NCBI GenBank assembly: GCA_013180625.2
Contig: SNVD02004794.1
Span: forward strand, 1 to 64,000
Direction of reading: 5' to 3'
Length of the DNA stretch: 64,000 nucleotides
From: Boswellia sacra
Lineage: Eukaryota; Streptophyta; Magnoliopsida; Sapindales; Burseraceae
Part shown: positions 9,969 to 21,706 of the stretch, piece by piece
How positions within the stretch are numbered: position 1 is the stretch's first letter
How the letters are laid out: every line of letters begins with the position of its first letter
Position numbers and translations under genes: made by a program
Notes under the pieces: model-generated
Told to the model about the DNA's origin: nothing
The model's input: only the letters and a program-made list of their open reading frames with translations
Databases searched by the model: none

Positions 9969-11675
9969 TCTCTACAATCAACATTCAAGGAGTAACTTTT
10001 TGGTACCCAAAAGTTCTTGGGTCCTTGGGGGTTAGTTATGGTACTTTTTGGAACCCATATTTGTTTCAAATTAGGATTTCTCTTAATATAGCAAGAATGC
10101 ACTTTGTGTCCTTTTCTTCCACAATAAGTACATGAATGATTAGGATTATTCCTAGAAGATGCATGAGCAAAATAATTTTTAAAATACTTTTGATTTTTAT
10201 GAGTTTTATATCCTAAACCTCTTTTATCAAAAACACACCTTTGGTTTTGTAACATAGAATTCAAATTTTTTGTGCTTTTTGTAAAACTATCAACAATATT
10301 TCTTAAGTCATTATTTTCCTTTTTCAAAATAGCATTTTCTTTCTCCAATTTATCAAAATCCTTTTGTTTTAAAATGTCATTTTCAGTTTTTAATAAATGT
10401 ATTTGACTTTCCAAACTTTCAAAATCTTTTTGCTTTAAAATTTCATTTTCATTTTCTAAAGCTTCATTTATTTCTACCAACTCTTCTAATTGAGATAACA
10501 TGATTTTTGACTTCTTTTTGAAAGCATTGATTTTTGAATTTTGCTTATCAACTTGCACATGTAAATTTTGGAATGCTTCAAGTAATTCATCATATGAAAG
10601 TTTAGGATCATAGTTTAGAATACTTACCTCATCTTCACTTAAAGCCATGAAGCACATGTTTGCCACTTCGCAATCTTCTTCTTCGGTGGAGCTAGCTTCA
10701 CTATCATCCCAATTTGTGGCTTTCATTGCTTTGGATTTCTTGTTTTGACTCTTGAAGTAAGGACAATCCATCTTTACATGTCCCGGTTTCTTGTACTCAT
10801 AGCAAATGACTTGATCATTTTTTTATCTTGCTTTGAGCTTTGCCCTTTGTACTCCCTTCTAGAATTCTTCTTGAATCCTTGGTTTCTTCTAATCATCCTT
10901 TTAGCTTTCTTGTGATGAATGCAAGATCTTCATCGTCTCCTTCATCGTCGGACTCATCATCTTCTTTTGTTGAAGATTTGAAAGCGATATTTTTCTTTTT
11001 CTTGAAATCTTCTTCATTCTCCTTCAAGGTGATTTCATGAGTCATGAGAGAACCCATAAGTTCTTCTAATGGTAGTTTGGTGAGGTCCTTTGCTTCTTGA
11101 ATTGCCGTCACCTTTGGCTCCCAAGATTTTGGTAGACACCTAAGAATCTTTCTCACCATTTCAACATTAGAATAAGATTTACCAAGAGATTTCAAACTAT
11201 TAATAATATCCGTAAATCTAGTAAACATTTCAGAAATTGATTCATCCGATTTCATCTTAAAAAGCTCATAACTATGAACTAGCATACTAATTTTGGATTC
11301 TTTAACTTGACTAGTTCCTTCATGAGTTACTTCAAGTGTGTGCCATATTTCTTGTGCCGTAGAACAAGTAGATATTCTATTAAACTCATTTCTATCTAGA
11401 GCACAATATAACACATTCATAGCTTTAGCATTCAAACTCAATTTCTTTTTATCATCTTCACTAAACTCTTTAGGTTCTTTAAGCATGCATTCCCCATTTT
11501 CAATTTTGGTAGGAACAAAAGGTCCTTCCAAAACAATAGACCACAAATCATAATCAAAAGTTTTCAAGAAAATACTCATTCTACTTTTCCAATAAGAGTA
11601 ATCACTTCCATTAAAAAATGGAGGTCTAGAGATAGAAAGTCCCTCAACATATGAAGTTGAATTAAAAGTTGTCAT
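9938..11675 (-). pseudogene. Copia gag with two CCHC knuckles, frameshifted
   Basis: Start ATG at 11673-11675, the same as in copy 1. Residues 1-200 carry the UBN2-type gag fold (PFFNGSDYSYWK ... FDYDLWSIV ... LNAKAMNVLYCALD ... SWEPKVTAIQEA). The first frame stops at 10893; the next opens from 10771 to 9938, with one frameshift in between. The first zinc knuckle at the shift reads CYEYKKPGHVKMDC, so its second Cys has become Tyr. The second, CTYCGRKGHKVHSC, is intact. Between them lie an acidic stretch (SEASSTEEED) and a coiled coil rich in E, N and K with repeats of NEILKQKDFE. Gag and pol are not in one frame here. Confidence 0.88.
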
Positions 11676-11716
11676 AGCTCAAAAATCGATTAAGATTTAA
11701 AAAATTGAGCAATCTT

Positions 11717-11728
11717 GCTCTGATATCA
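11717..11728 (-). other. Primer binding site, copia copy 2 (one mismatch)
   Basis: The reverse strand reads TGATATCAGAGC against TGGTATCAGAGC in copy 1; one base of the tRNA-Met complement is lost. It sits 2 bp from the LTR edge. Confidence 0.88.
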
Positions 11729-11730
11729 CT

Positions 11731-12614
11731 TGTTGACCCAGGTATGGCAACCCAAGAGGGGGGGTGAATTGGGTTTACATTTATCAAAACGGATTTATAA
11801 AACTTTTCTTGAAAGATCAAAATTAGTTCACTCTTTCTTTGAGAATAAAGGTGAAGAAGATGAAATTAGAAGTTATCAAAGATGCAATCGAGAGAATAAC
11901 AATAATAAACAATCACAAGTGCAAGTAAATGTATATTTGAATAATATTTCCAAAACATTAAGAATCAAAGCATTTGGATATCTCTATCTTAAGATATGGC
12001 CAAAACACCATTCAGTGCTCATGTGAGTTGATTTTTCTTCTCTGTGTCAGTCCACCAAATTGCATGTCAATTATGCCAGCCTTCTGTTTGAAATTTGAAT
12101 TTTTTGAAAACATATGAAATGTTCTTGATTAAGTCATCTTTCCAATTCCATAAGAATCAAGTCATTTTGATTTTTCTAGCTCAAGATATGTCCAAAGGAG
12201 TATTCGGTGCTCATGTCAGCTGCTTCCATTTGTCTTTCAACTTGCATGATGATTTGGACAACCTTGCACTTGAAATTTGAATTTCATTAAAACATATGAA
12301 ATGTTATAAATTGAGTAAGCTTTCCAAAGGCTCAAGAATCACGTCATTTGGATATTTGTAGAGATATATATGACCAATTGATTGAACATTGCTCATGTGT
12401 CACATTCCTTGAGTCAATCCTTGTTCTTAAACTTTGGTGCCTTTAACATGTAGTCTTCTCCTTAGCTTCAACACTTCATTTTAATAAGCCTCTTCTTGAT
12501 TTTAAAATTATTTCAATGATCTTACTCTTGCACATAAATAAACATGTTAGTAAATCTCAATTAATCAATGTGTATTGTTATCATCAAAATTATCATGTAG
12601 CCTTAGGGCTAACA
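11731..12614 (-). repeat. 5' LTR of copia copy 2 (884 bp, internally deleted)
   Basis: Ends TGTTGACCC and GGGCTAACA as in copy 1. It is collinear with 360-565, then jumps to the equivalent of about 1419-2098. The right flank is Tat 3'-region sequence at the position equivalent to about 43752. Confidence 0.9.
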
Positions 12615-12729
12615 AGTACTTCTTGCTTTGACTTTCCTCTTCTCATCTTGGCATCTTCACTTTCACCTACATTCTATCAGACTTCTCATTTTTTGCTTTC
12701 CTCTTTCAATTTCTGTGAAAGAGGTGTGC

Positions 12730-13140
12730 CCATTTCAAGGGCTAATGTGCACACACAAGGACTAATTAGCATTCTTCTAATTCATAAAAGGCACTCTTCT
12801 AATGTGAACAAATGCGTCCTTCTAATGCATGGAATGCATTCTTATGATGCACATGTGCACTCTTCTAGTGAAGACAGGTGTAACCTTATTATGCAAAATG
12901 TACACTCTTCTAGTGCAATGAATGCATCTTTCTAATGCATGATGTGCACTCTTCTAGTGCATATAAGGGCATCGTTATGAGGCATAATGTGCACTCTTCT
13001 AGTTCGAACAACCGTATCTTTATGATGCATGAAATGTATCCTTACGATGCATGATGTGCACTCTTTTAATGTAGACAAATGCATCTTTCTAATACATGAT
13101 GTGTATCCTTACGATGCTAAGACAAAACACTCTTTAGTGC
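12730..13140. repeat. Short interspersed near-palindromic repeats (CACTCTTCTAGTG)
   Basis: The motif CACTCTT(C/A)TAGTG, in which CACT and AGTG are complementary, alternates with TGATGCATGAAATGCAT-like palindromes at roughly 30-bp spacing. The same array is at 43880-44150. Nothing coding. Confidence 0.7.
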
Positions 13141-14022
13141 ACCTATTTCCCAGGGTTTGTTAGCACTCTTCAGTATGCCAATTATAAGGGCTTCAAACAC
13201 TCGTAAGTGTACATATTTCTTAGGGTTTTCAAACATTCTTTAGTGTACCTATTTTTAGGGATTGTGTCTATTCTAAGGGCTTAAAACACTCTTAACTGCA
13301 CCTACTTCCTATGGTTTCTTTTGATGCATGCCTATCGAGAAAATTTCTATCATGCACTACCTCGCAGTCTTTAGACTTTTTCGTTCTTCACCTTTGACTG
13401 AGTATTCTTCATTCTTCTTTGATCCCTTTAGACTTTGCATTCGTTAGGTTTCATGCCCTTTTTCTAAGAATTCTTGTTTCTACTATTGATTTCTTCTAGT
13501 CCATTGGGAAAATTCTTGATTCATTATACTTTAGACTTTTCATTTCTTCATGCCTTCAACTGAGTATTCTTCATTCTTCATCGATCTCTTCAGATATTTG
13601 TATTCATTAGGTTTCATGCCCTTCTTCCAAGTGCTTCTTACTTCTATTCTTCATTTGTTGATTTCTTCAAGCTCACTGGGGAGAATTCTATATATTGCAT
13701 CTTCTTGGTCTTTAAACCTTTCATTCACTGGGTTTCATGCCCTTTTTTTGAGTACTTCTTGTCTCTATTCGCTTGTTTTGTAGATTCTTACTCTTCATTG
13801 GGGAAAGTTCTTGATATGTTGTGCCTCTTTAGATTCACTAGGGATTTTTTTCATTATTCTTGCAAGTTCTTGCAAAATATCAAACATCTCTTGATAATTT
13901 CAGATCAATTCAAAGTTTACCTTCTTCAATCTGTTCTTCAACAATTTACTCTCTTGTCTCTACAAGAATTCTTTCGACATGTGTCGATTGGTCATCTAAT
14001 TCCAAGTGACTCAAATTTTCTT

Positions 14023-14295
14023 CTAAGTTCTTCTTCTAAAAAATCCCTTCTTCAAGTTGGACTTCAAATTTGAACTTCCTTCCTTAAGGTGAACTTCAAA
14101 TTTCTTTTTCAAGATCCTTTCTTCAATGTAAACTTCGATTTCCTTCTTCAGTGAAGATTGCTTCTTCAAGATGGATGCCTTCTTTGCGCAATATGTCTTC
14201 TTCAAAGGAGATGCATTCTTCAAGAGAGATTTCTTCTCCAAGGTAGATGCCTTCTTCAAGAGAGATTCTTTCTTCAAAGCCGATGTCTTCTTCAA
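14023..14295 (-). repeat. 24-bp tandem repeats coding KKxSxLKK on the reverse strand
   Basis: CTTCTTCAAGG(T/A)(A/G)GATGC-type units of about 24 bp. The reverse strand is open for 90 codons as an eight-residue repeat (KKASTLEK, KKTSALKK). The homologous array at 47303-47524 is open in the same frame. No other gene features. Confidence 0.6.
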
Positions 14296-14689
14296 GGTGA
14301 GTTCCTAGACTACATTGCCCACTCCTGGTGATATGTACCTTGTGTCCCTTCTAGACCATGTGAGTTCTTTTGAGAAAGTTTGACTTGTTTTAAGCGATTT
14401 GTAAATCTTATGATCTGAGTCTCTTCTAAACTATACTTGCGCTCCTTGTGCGGTTGACTATTTCAAACCTTTTTGCTCAAAGTGGTCCTCTTCAACTATC
14501 AACTATGGCAGTCCTTATTTTTATGGTGATCCTTGTCTATAACATTGTCCTGCTTTTGGCATGCTGTACATGTACTACTTAAAAGCTTTATCCATGTGTT
14601 TAACACATCATGTTGCTTCAAGCGATCATTAGGTCTCATTGAGATACAGCTACCTTTGTATATAGTACTGCTTGAGAGAAGTATTATTT

Positions 14690-15395
14690 AGATTGAGCTA
14701 TCTAATCTAAGTACTCTATACATCGTGTTGACTTGGGAGCATAATCCAAGCGATTTGCACATCATAATAAATTGAGGAGCTTGATCCAGGTAGCTTCCAC
14801 ATCGTGATGAGCTAGGGAGCATGATCTAGGCGGCTTATACATCGTGCTAAAGTAAGGAGTCTGAACCAGGCGACTTACACATCATGTTGAGTTGGGAAGC
14901 GTGATCTAAGTGGCTTACACATCGTGCCGAGCTGGGAGCCTGATTTAGGCAGCTTGCACCCCGTGCTGAAGTGAGGAGCTTGATCTAGTTAACTTGCATA
15001 TCGTGCTAAACTAAGGAGCCTAAATTAGACGGCTTGCACATCATGCTAATTGAGGAGCTTGATCCAAGCAGCTTGCACAACGTGCTGCTTCGATTGGGTC
15101 TCATCGAGAATGACTTACATATTATGCTGCTTCTATTGGGTCACATCGAGACTGAACTACCTGATCCAAGCGGCTTGCATATTGTGTCACTTTCATTGTG
15201 TCTTATCGAGACTAAACTACGTAATCTAGGCAACTTGCATATCGTGTTGCTTACATTGGGTCTTACTGAGGTTGAGTTGCCTGATCCAAATGACTTGTAC
15301 ATCGTGTTGCTTCCATCGGGTCTCATTGAGATTGAGCTATCAAATCCAGGCCACTTGCACATTGTGCTGCTACTGCTGCTTTTCCTCTAGGTGTG
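14690..15395. repeat. Tandem array: about 40-bp units changing to 60-bp units
   Basis: From about 14690 to 15090 the unit is about 40 bp (GAGCTTGATC...GGCTTGCACATCGTGCT). From about 15090 to 15390 it is 60 bp, with an inserted TTGGGTCTCATCGAGACTGA block. The 60-bp part is open on both strands; the plus strand gives a 20-residue repeat around LGLIExELPDP.DLHIVLL. The same two-stage array is at 47720-48546. Confidence 0.8.
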
Positions 15396-15737
15396 GAGCC
15401 CATCTCCTTTGTAATTATCCCCAATATTGCATACTGTATTGTGATTCTACAAAACCCAGTCACTTCTAGACTATGCTTCATTTTGGATTATGCTTCTTAC
15501 AAGAAAAGGATTTATGCTTCATATTTGCATGCTCTATATAATGCTAAATTTGTATGTCTCTTGGGCTAGGCGATCATTGAGGGTGTGGGTTGACTCTAGG
15601 CCAACTTGTTCTTCTCACGAGAAGATATTAAGGATGACTTAGCAACAAATAGGAGGAGACTTTTGGTACTACAGACTCATGCAATAAATTGTCAAATTCT
15701 CCAAAACAACCCCCTAACAATAAGTAAATTTGCCCAC

Positions 15738-16779
15738 TTCATATCATGTATCATCATGGCATTTTTAGCCTAATTCATGGTATTCATGGCATATTCTAAC
15801 TTAATTCAAGCAATTACCAATCATAGCATTCAAGGGTGGTAAAATGGTAATTCTACCTATTCTATGCTATTTCCTAGCATTCATCAAAGAAAGTAATTTT
15901 TCCTAGCATGATTCTAATCATGTGCTCTTAAGCATGATTCTAAACATGTTTTCCTAATCATGGGTATAAGCATTCACAAAGAAAGTAAATTCAAGTAAAT
16001 TCATAAGCATGATTCTATAAAAAGAAAGCTCACCAACTTACCTCGACACACTTATCCATCTTGCAAAACAAATGGGGTTAGACAATTATAATAACCCTAA
16101 ACATGCTTTTTCTAAGCAAAAAAAGTAAAAGGGAGACTAGGAAGGAGGAGAGAATTCTGCTCTCAAGACGTAGCCTTTCTGGGTTCAGAGCAATAGAACG
16201 CCTAAAAAAATTATACTCGAAAAGACTTCTCAAATTCCTGAGCGTGTCTTCAAGGGGAAGAAAGAGAATTGTATTCAACAATCGGTGTAAATTACAAAGT
16301 GAAAGGAGTAAAGTTTATATAAGAGAGAGGTGCAGACAAACAAGGAAGTTTTTTCAAGCTAACTTCCAAAAATAACCCAACAAGGGCCAGGTGGCCATCC
16401 TCAAATAGCCGGGCGACTGTCTGATGGCCGACCTTTCAATTTCTCGTAGTCCCTTTCCATTTTTATCTTCTTTCAATGTAGCCCCTTCAGACCTTTGTTC
16501 ATTCGATCACGCATAACTTCTTGAGTTCAACTTTGATTTGCGATCCGTAAATTCCTATGAAAACTAGACATCCGTAGCTTAGCAATGGTATATGACTCAT
16601 CATCAGATTCCTCTTGGATAATTTTTGTTGATTTTTCAAATTCATGTATCAATGTTTTAGACTCTTCACTAACTTGTTTTCACCCTTCTATTCTTGACTC
16701 TCAAAGGTATTTTGGTCATTTTCTTTGCTTGACATTCACCTTCATTTCATTCTCGAGCCTAAAAAATCTAGTGTTTACA
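15738..16779 (-). repeat. Tat-type LTR, minus, truncated (probable 3' LTR of element A)
   Basis: Ends in CTAGTGTTTACA at 16779, the complement of the LTR start. Body matches 27090-28080. The first about 800 bp in plus-strand order (starting TGTGAAC) are missing at the left, so the left junction is a truncation. A polypurine tract follows on the right, which makes it the 3' LTR of a minus element whose interior lies to the right. Confidence 0.75.
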
Positions 16780-16803
16780 GCTTACCCCCTACTTTAGAGG
16801 GGT
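16780..16803 (-). other. Polypurine tract of element A
   Basis: The reverse strand reads CCTCTAAAGTAGGGGGTAAG directly upstream of the LTR start TGTAAACACTAG. It is the expected site of second-strand priming. Confidence 0.65.
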
Positions 16804-17151
16804 TTATGAGCCATAAAAATCGACAAAGTATTCTTACCCTGTCTTTCTTCCTTCTTTCTCATCATCTTCGATTTCTAGCCACTTCCTTCTATTTGTGCAA
16901 AGTGTGTGTCCATTCAGGGACTAATGTGCCCATCTAAAGTGAACATCCTATCTAAGGCAAATGTGCTTATCTAAGGCAGGTGTGTCTACTCGAGGGCTAA
17001 GCTGCCCATCCAAGGGCAAACGTGCCTATCTAAGCCAAGTGTGCCCATTCAAGGACAGATGTGCCCATCTAACGGTGGATGTGCCTGTTCAAGGGCTAGA
17101 AAGCATCCTTATGATGCTTACAATAAAACACTCTTTAGTGCATCTACTTCT
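16804..17151 (-). repeat. Element A 3' untranslated region with about 27-bp GTGCCCATC repeats
   Basis: GTGCCCAT(C/T)(C/T)AAGG units recur between about 16910 and 17090. No gene. The solo LTR at 17152 interrupts the region, which resumes at 19195. Confidence 0.65.
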
Positions 17152-19194
17152 TGGAAACACTAGATTTTTTAGGCTCAAGAATGAAGTGAAGATGAATGTC
17201 AAGCAAAAAAAAATTACCAAAATGCCCTTGAGAGTTAAAAAGAGAAGAGTGAAGGGAAGTTGGTGAATAGTTTGAAAAACTCACACATGACTTTGAAAAC
17301 TCATAGAAAAAATCCAAAAGGAATCTGATGATGAGTCATATACCGTTGCAAAGCTACGGGTGTTTAGTTTCCATAGAAATTCACGGATCGCGATTCGAAG
17401 TTGAATTTCAAAAGTTATGTGCGATTGAAGGAGCAAAGGTTTGAAGGGATTGCATCGAAGGATGATAAAAAATGAAGGGGCTGAAAGGAAATTAGTTGGC
17501 CGGCCATCCATTGGACAACTGCCGACCATTTGACAGTCGCTCGACTATTGGCTAGTGGCCAGGCATCCATCAGATGGTCGTCCAGCCTTTGTTGGTTTAT
17601 TTTCAAAAATTTGCTTAGAAAATTTGCTTTTTTGTTTAGACCCCTCCCCTATATAAACCCTACTCCCTCTCCCTCCACTTTGCAATTCACATTGATTATC
17701 GAATACAATCATCTTTCTTCATCTTGATGACACACTCGATAGATCGAGAAGTCTTTTTAGGTATAATTTTTTTAGGCGTTTCATTGCTCTAAACCTGAAG
17801 GGGTATGTCTTGAGATTAGAATTCTCTCCTCCCTTCCATGTTCTCTTTTATTTTTCTTGCTTAGAATTAAGCATGTTTAGGTTTATTTATGCTTAGAATA
17901 AACATGTTTATGATTTATTTTTATGTTTAGAAGCATGTTTAGGGTTTTATGAATTGTCTAACCCTTATTTGTTTTACAAGATGAATAAGCATGTCAAGGT
18001 AAGTCCGTCATCTCTCCTTTTTTTTTTTGTTTTTTTTAAGAATCATGCTTAGGAATTTACTTTCTTTGCGAATGCTTAGAATCATGATTAGGAAAACATG
18101 TTTAGAATCACGCTTAAGAGCACATGATTAGAATCATGATTGGAAAACTTATTTGCTTTGATGAATGCTAAGAAATAGCATAAAGTAGGTAGAATTACCA
18201 TTTTGCCCATGAATGCTATGATTGTTAGATGTTTGAACTAGGCTAAGAATATGCCATGAATGCCATGAATTAGGCTAGAATATGCCATGAATGACATGTT
18301 AGGCTAGAAATGCCATGAAAGTTTATATGAATTATGCTGGAATAGCAATAGGTAGAATACCATGATAGAATTTATCAAATCTAGGCTAGAATACCATGGT
18401 TCTAGATTATGGCTTTGTTTGAATTTCATTTAATTAATTTATGAATACATGAATATACCTTGAATATGGAATATGATGTATAATGCGATGAAGTGGTAGT
18501 GGACTCACATTCATGGTGAGGGACCATCACTTAGAATAACCAAATTCATGTGTGAACATACTTTGACTGTATGAATGTAAGAATGTACTTGCAGAGGTTC
18601 AATAGAAGTTGAATAGACTCGCATATGGTGGTGAGGAATTCATCAACTATTAAGTCTCAAATGGACCAATTATAGTTTATATTTCAAATTATATTATGAA
18701 TCTACATTATTTTATTTATTGAAGAAAAAAGTGATGTAATCCGCTTCCTCTTTCCCCATGTTTGAAAGGAAATGTAATACATTCTCCTCCCTCTTTTTAT
18801 GGATGTTTATAATTGCCATTGATTGAATAATCACTTAACATGTCTAATGAAGATAAAATAAAAATGTGTGCCTAAAATGAACAACGCTAAGCAGACTAAG
18901 TAACAACAAGAGTTATTCCTATTTGTTATTTCCTAAGTAGAGGCTGGATTCATATCCGGGCGAGTCGAAAGGCTCTTACCTAACTTCATGAACCTATCTC
19001 TGAAAGGATGAGGGTAGTTTAGGTCATTAAGTAAGGGATCAGATTACCTCCATTCATTCCCAATTGAATAATTAGGTGGCAACTCCTTTCTTCAGATGTG
19101 CCATGGCTCGTTTATGTTTCGTTAAGTCTTGAAAGAGGTTTTGACACAATGTCGTGGTCGTAAACGCTCAGGCGAGATGAAAGCCTTGTTCACA
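17152..19194 (+). repeat. Solo Tat-type LTR, plus orientation (2043 bp)
   Basis: Starts TGGAAACACTAG and ends CCTTGTTCACA. Flanked by CTTCT (17147-17151) and GTTCT (19195-19199), a 5-bp target duplication with one change. Removing it restores the host phrase CTACTTCTTAGGGTTT. No PBS or coding sequence follows, so it is a solo LTR left by LTR-LTR recombination. It lies head-to-head with the minus LTR that ends at 16779, 372 bp away. Confidence 0.85.
17650..17657 (+). promoter_or_regulatory. LTR TATA box
   Basis: TATATAAA within the sequence CCCTATATAAACCCTACTCCC; at the same LTR position as TATATAAAC at 44885 and 61551. Confidence 0.6.
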
Positions 19195-20160
19195 GTTCTT
19201 AGGGTTTCTAACACTCTTTAGTGTACCTACTTCTTAGGGTTTAGTAACACTCTTCAGTGTGTCTATTCTAAGGGCTTCAAACAATCTTAAATGCACCTAC
19301 TCCTTAGGGGTTTCAACACTCTTCAGTGCACCTCTTCTTAGGGCTTGTACCTATTCTAAGAGCTTAAACACTCTTAAGTGCACTTACTTCTTAGGGTTTT
19401 CAACACTCTTTAGTGTGCCTCTTCTTAGGGCTTGTGCCTATTCTAAGGGCTTAAAACACTCTTAAGTGCGCCTACTTCTTAGGGTTTCCTTTTAATGCAT
19501 GCCTATTGGAAATCGCGATCTTTAGACTTTTTCATTCTTCGTGCCTTCGAATGAGCATTTTTCATTCATCTTTGATCTCTTTAGATTTTGCATTCATTGG
19601 GTTTCATGCCCCTCTTTTGAGTATTCTTCTTCGATCTTCTTCAATCTTTGCATTTGTTGGGTTTCATGCCCTTCTTCTAACTATTCTTCGAGTTTCCTTA
19701 ATCTAATTTTTATTTCGTATTCACTAGGTTTCATGCCCAAGCTTCTATTCTTGATTCTTTTTAATCCACTGGGGAAAAATCTCTTGATCATGTTTGGACA
19801 TTCTTTAATCATTGTTACTCATAAAATGCAATACAATGCAATGCAATGTGGGTACCACGAGTCTTTCATTTGCAGGCTACTTCTCATGGGTATGTTATAA
19901 ATGTCTCATAAATACTAGGTAAAGCGCTACTCTATACTTCATGTATGCATGACCTAATAGTTTTTCTAACTATATGATTCCTTTGCTTTGGCTGGACGAG
20001 CCGTCACAAGGTTGCTCGTCTAGATTAGGAGGTTGAACATCTTTAGGTTCGGGTTGTTGTTTCTTTAAAGACTATTACCATCGACCTTCTTTTTCCTTTC
20101 TACTTTTCTTCACTCCTTTCAATGCCTTTTCTTATAGTTCAACATGTTTGAGTTTCTTCC
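19195..20160 (-). repeat. Element A 3' region, continuing
   Basis: Phrases CACTCTTAAGTGCACCTACTTCTTAGGG repeat between 19200 and 19490, then TTGGGTTTCATGCCC repeats. Lacks the 24-bp and 40/60-bp arrays that the copies at 14 and 47 kb carry. No gene until the antisense ORF at about 20161. Confidence 0.68.
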
Positions 20161-21520
20161 AAGACTCTCCAGTCCATTTTAAAGCCTTTAAAAGATGCAT
20201 TCGAATCCATTGGTCTTTATCATTTGAAGTTCCTCTATCATGTCAAGCTCGATGTCCCTTTTCTTAAGGACTATACAACCTTATGGGATTCTCACGATCG
20301 TGCCTTCCATTTCAATAGGCAAGAGCTTTGCCTTCTATATAAGGAATTCTCTGCCATACTCAGTCATCCCTCATCTAGTTTTGAGAGCCTCATTCTTCCT
20401 ACTATCCAGACACCATCAACATCTAATCTCACCCACTTCTTTGATTTCTTGATTTCCACTATAGGTATTTTTACTAGGGGTGGTAGAGTGACATTATCAT
20501 CCATCATGCTTTTGCTCAGAATGGTAGACAGGACTTCGTCTGGTTGGCTTCACCTTCTTCAGTTCTGCCTTCTCGCATAATTTCTACTAGTCTCATTAGA
20601 TGGTCTCGAAGATCCGTATCTTGTGACCATCATTCCTAATATGGGACCTGGTTTCACAGTTGTTACCTTGATTTTTATCGAGACATTGATCGGACTGGAC
20701 CAAGTCCAGGTTGACCTGAGTCAGCGGTTTGGTGGCAATCTTCTACTTCGTCAAGTTATATCTTCATCCTTTTTTTTAATGCTTTAACTTTTGCTTGGGG
20801 TACCCTTTTCGAGTTTTCAACTCAATGGGCTCTCCTTTTTTCTCATGCTCTAATTTTTGCCTAAACTACCCTTTTTGGGTTTTCAGCTTAGCGGGCTTGT
20901 CTTAACTTTTGCCTAAGCTGCCCTTTTCGGGTTTTTAACTTAGCAGGCTTCCTTTCTTATTATTATTATTATTTTCTTTTTTTTCTCATATCTGGTTGCA
21001 AGAGAGTTTGTTCATTCTAGCGCCGTCCGAAGGGGATATTTCTCATTATAGCCCTCGACTTCACACGAGGAGGAGACTTTAGAGACGTTCTTCTTAGATT
21101 GATTGGATTTGAGTCATTCTTGATGCTCAGATTTGTTGGCATTGTCCATGGGCTGGAGCATGCGATCATAGGGACATATATTGCATACGTGCCTCTAGCA
21201 GGTTTCACCCGTAATTCATTCTATGATCCTGCCAGGTTGCATCGACTGTATGGTGAAAAGCAAAAGATTGTGGAATCATCTACTGCTTTCAGTCTTAGGA
21301 GACTATTTGCTAGTTATCTATAGCGTGTGAGAGATTCTTGGGCACATTGCATCATTGAGAGGAATCTATTTCACGATCCTGATTTTGAGATGGACAATCG
21401 ATACAAGGACTAGGTGACCTTTCAGGCTTCCATTTATGATTCTGTTATTTGAGCTAGGCAGTGTTGTAAGCGATACAGTGAGCCTATTCATAGTCCACCA
21501 AAGAGGCAAAGATGGCGTTG
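20161..21520 (+). pseudogene. Antisense ORF of element A (DUF7745/PMD-like), decayed
   Basis: Plus-strand coding in a minus-oriented element. Clear part 20161-20580: LKDAFESIGLYHLKFLYHVKLD, then FLKDYTTLWDSHDRAFHFN, QELCLLYKEFSAIL. It matches the reverse-strand ORF of element C (HLK-VKLDAAFIK ... FWDVLDHVIRFNS ... DLCPSYEEFSAIL), so the coding is real and shared. The layout (x-F-[WL]D-x(4)-x-F-x-[FN]-x(3)-[DE]-[LM]-x(3)-YEEFS) recalls the N-terminal half of DUF7745/plant mobile domain proteins. 20950-21520 holds more broken coding (GTYIAYVPLAGFTRNSFYDP). Such extra ORFs are known in the Tat lineage; their role is unknown. Many stops. Confidence 0.62.
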
Positions 21521-21706
21521 TTAGTTCCTTGATTGAATTAGATGTTCAATGTTTCCTTTCTATTGTTATGCAAAATAATAAGACATTTCAAAAGACATAT
21601 TTGTTCCAAACGGTTTCATTTCATTAATAAAAATACAATCTTTGTTCTTTGAACAATATATGCACAATGATACAACTCCTGCCATTAATCAACCATTTCT
21701 AGTTTT

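Larger units (their letters stand above)
8947..12614 (-). mobile_element. Ty1/copia element copy 2 (SIRE/Maximus-like), truncated in integrase
   Basis: Order on the reverse strand: 5' LTR 11731-12614, PBS, gag, protease, integrase, then an abrupt end at about 8947 against the PMD remnant. RT, RNase H and 3' LTR are missing. The long gag with an acidic and coiled-coil C-terminal half is typical of the SIRE/Maximus lineage. Confidence 0.85.
12615..15737 (-). repeat. Tat-type 3'-region fragment with several repeat arrays
   Basis: Collinear with 43752-44350 plus 46418-50800. In order: the hairpin-rich CACTCTTCTAGTG region, degenerate TTCATGCCCTT repeats (period about 160 bp, 13395-13760), lysine-coding 24-bp repeats, the 40/60-bp array, and a tail (15400-15690) matching 50480-50790. 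No pol. The collinearity shows these are two copies of one element's 3' region. Left edge is the copia LTR, right edge the truncated LTR at 15738. Confidence 0.72.

Noticed and set aside
360..12614. The two copia LTRs as the two ends of one element
   Set aside because: Both have a PBS and gag start on their left side in the same orientation, so both are 5' LTRs of separate copies.
14690..15395. Possible CRISPR-like array
   Set aside because: Units are contiguous tandem repeats of 40 or 60 bp with no unique spacers, inside a plant retrotransposon.
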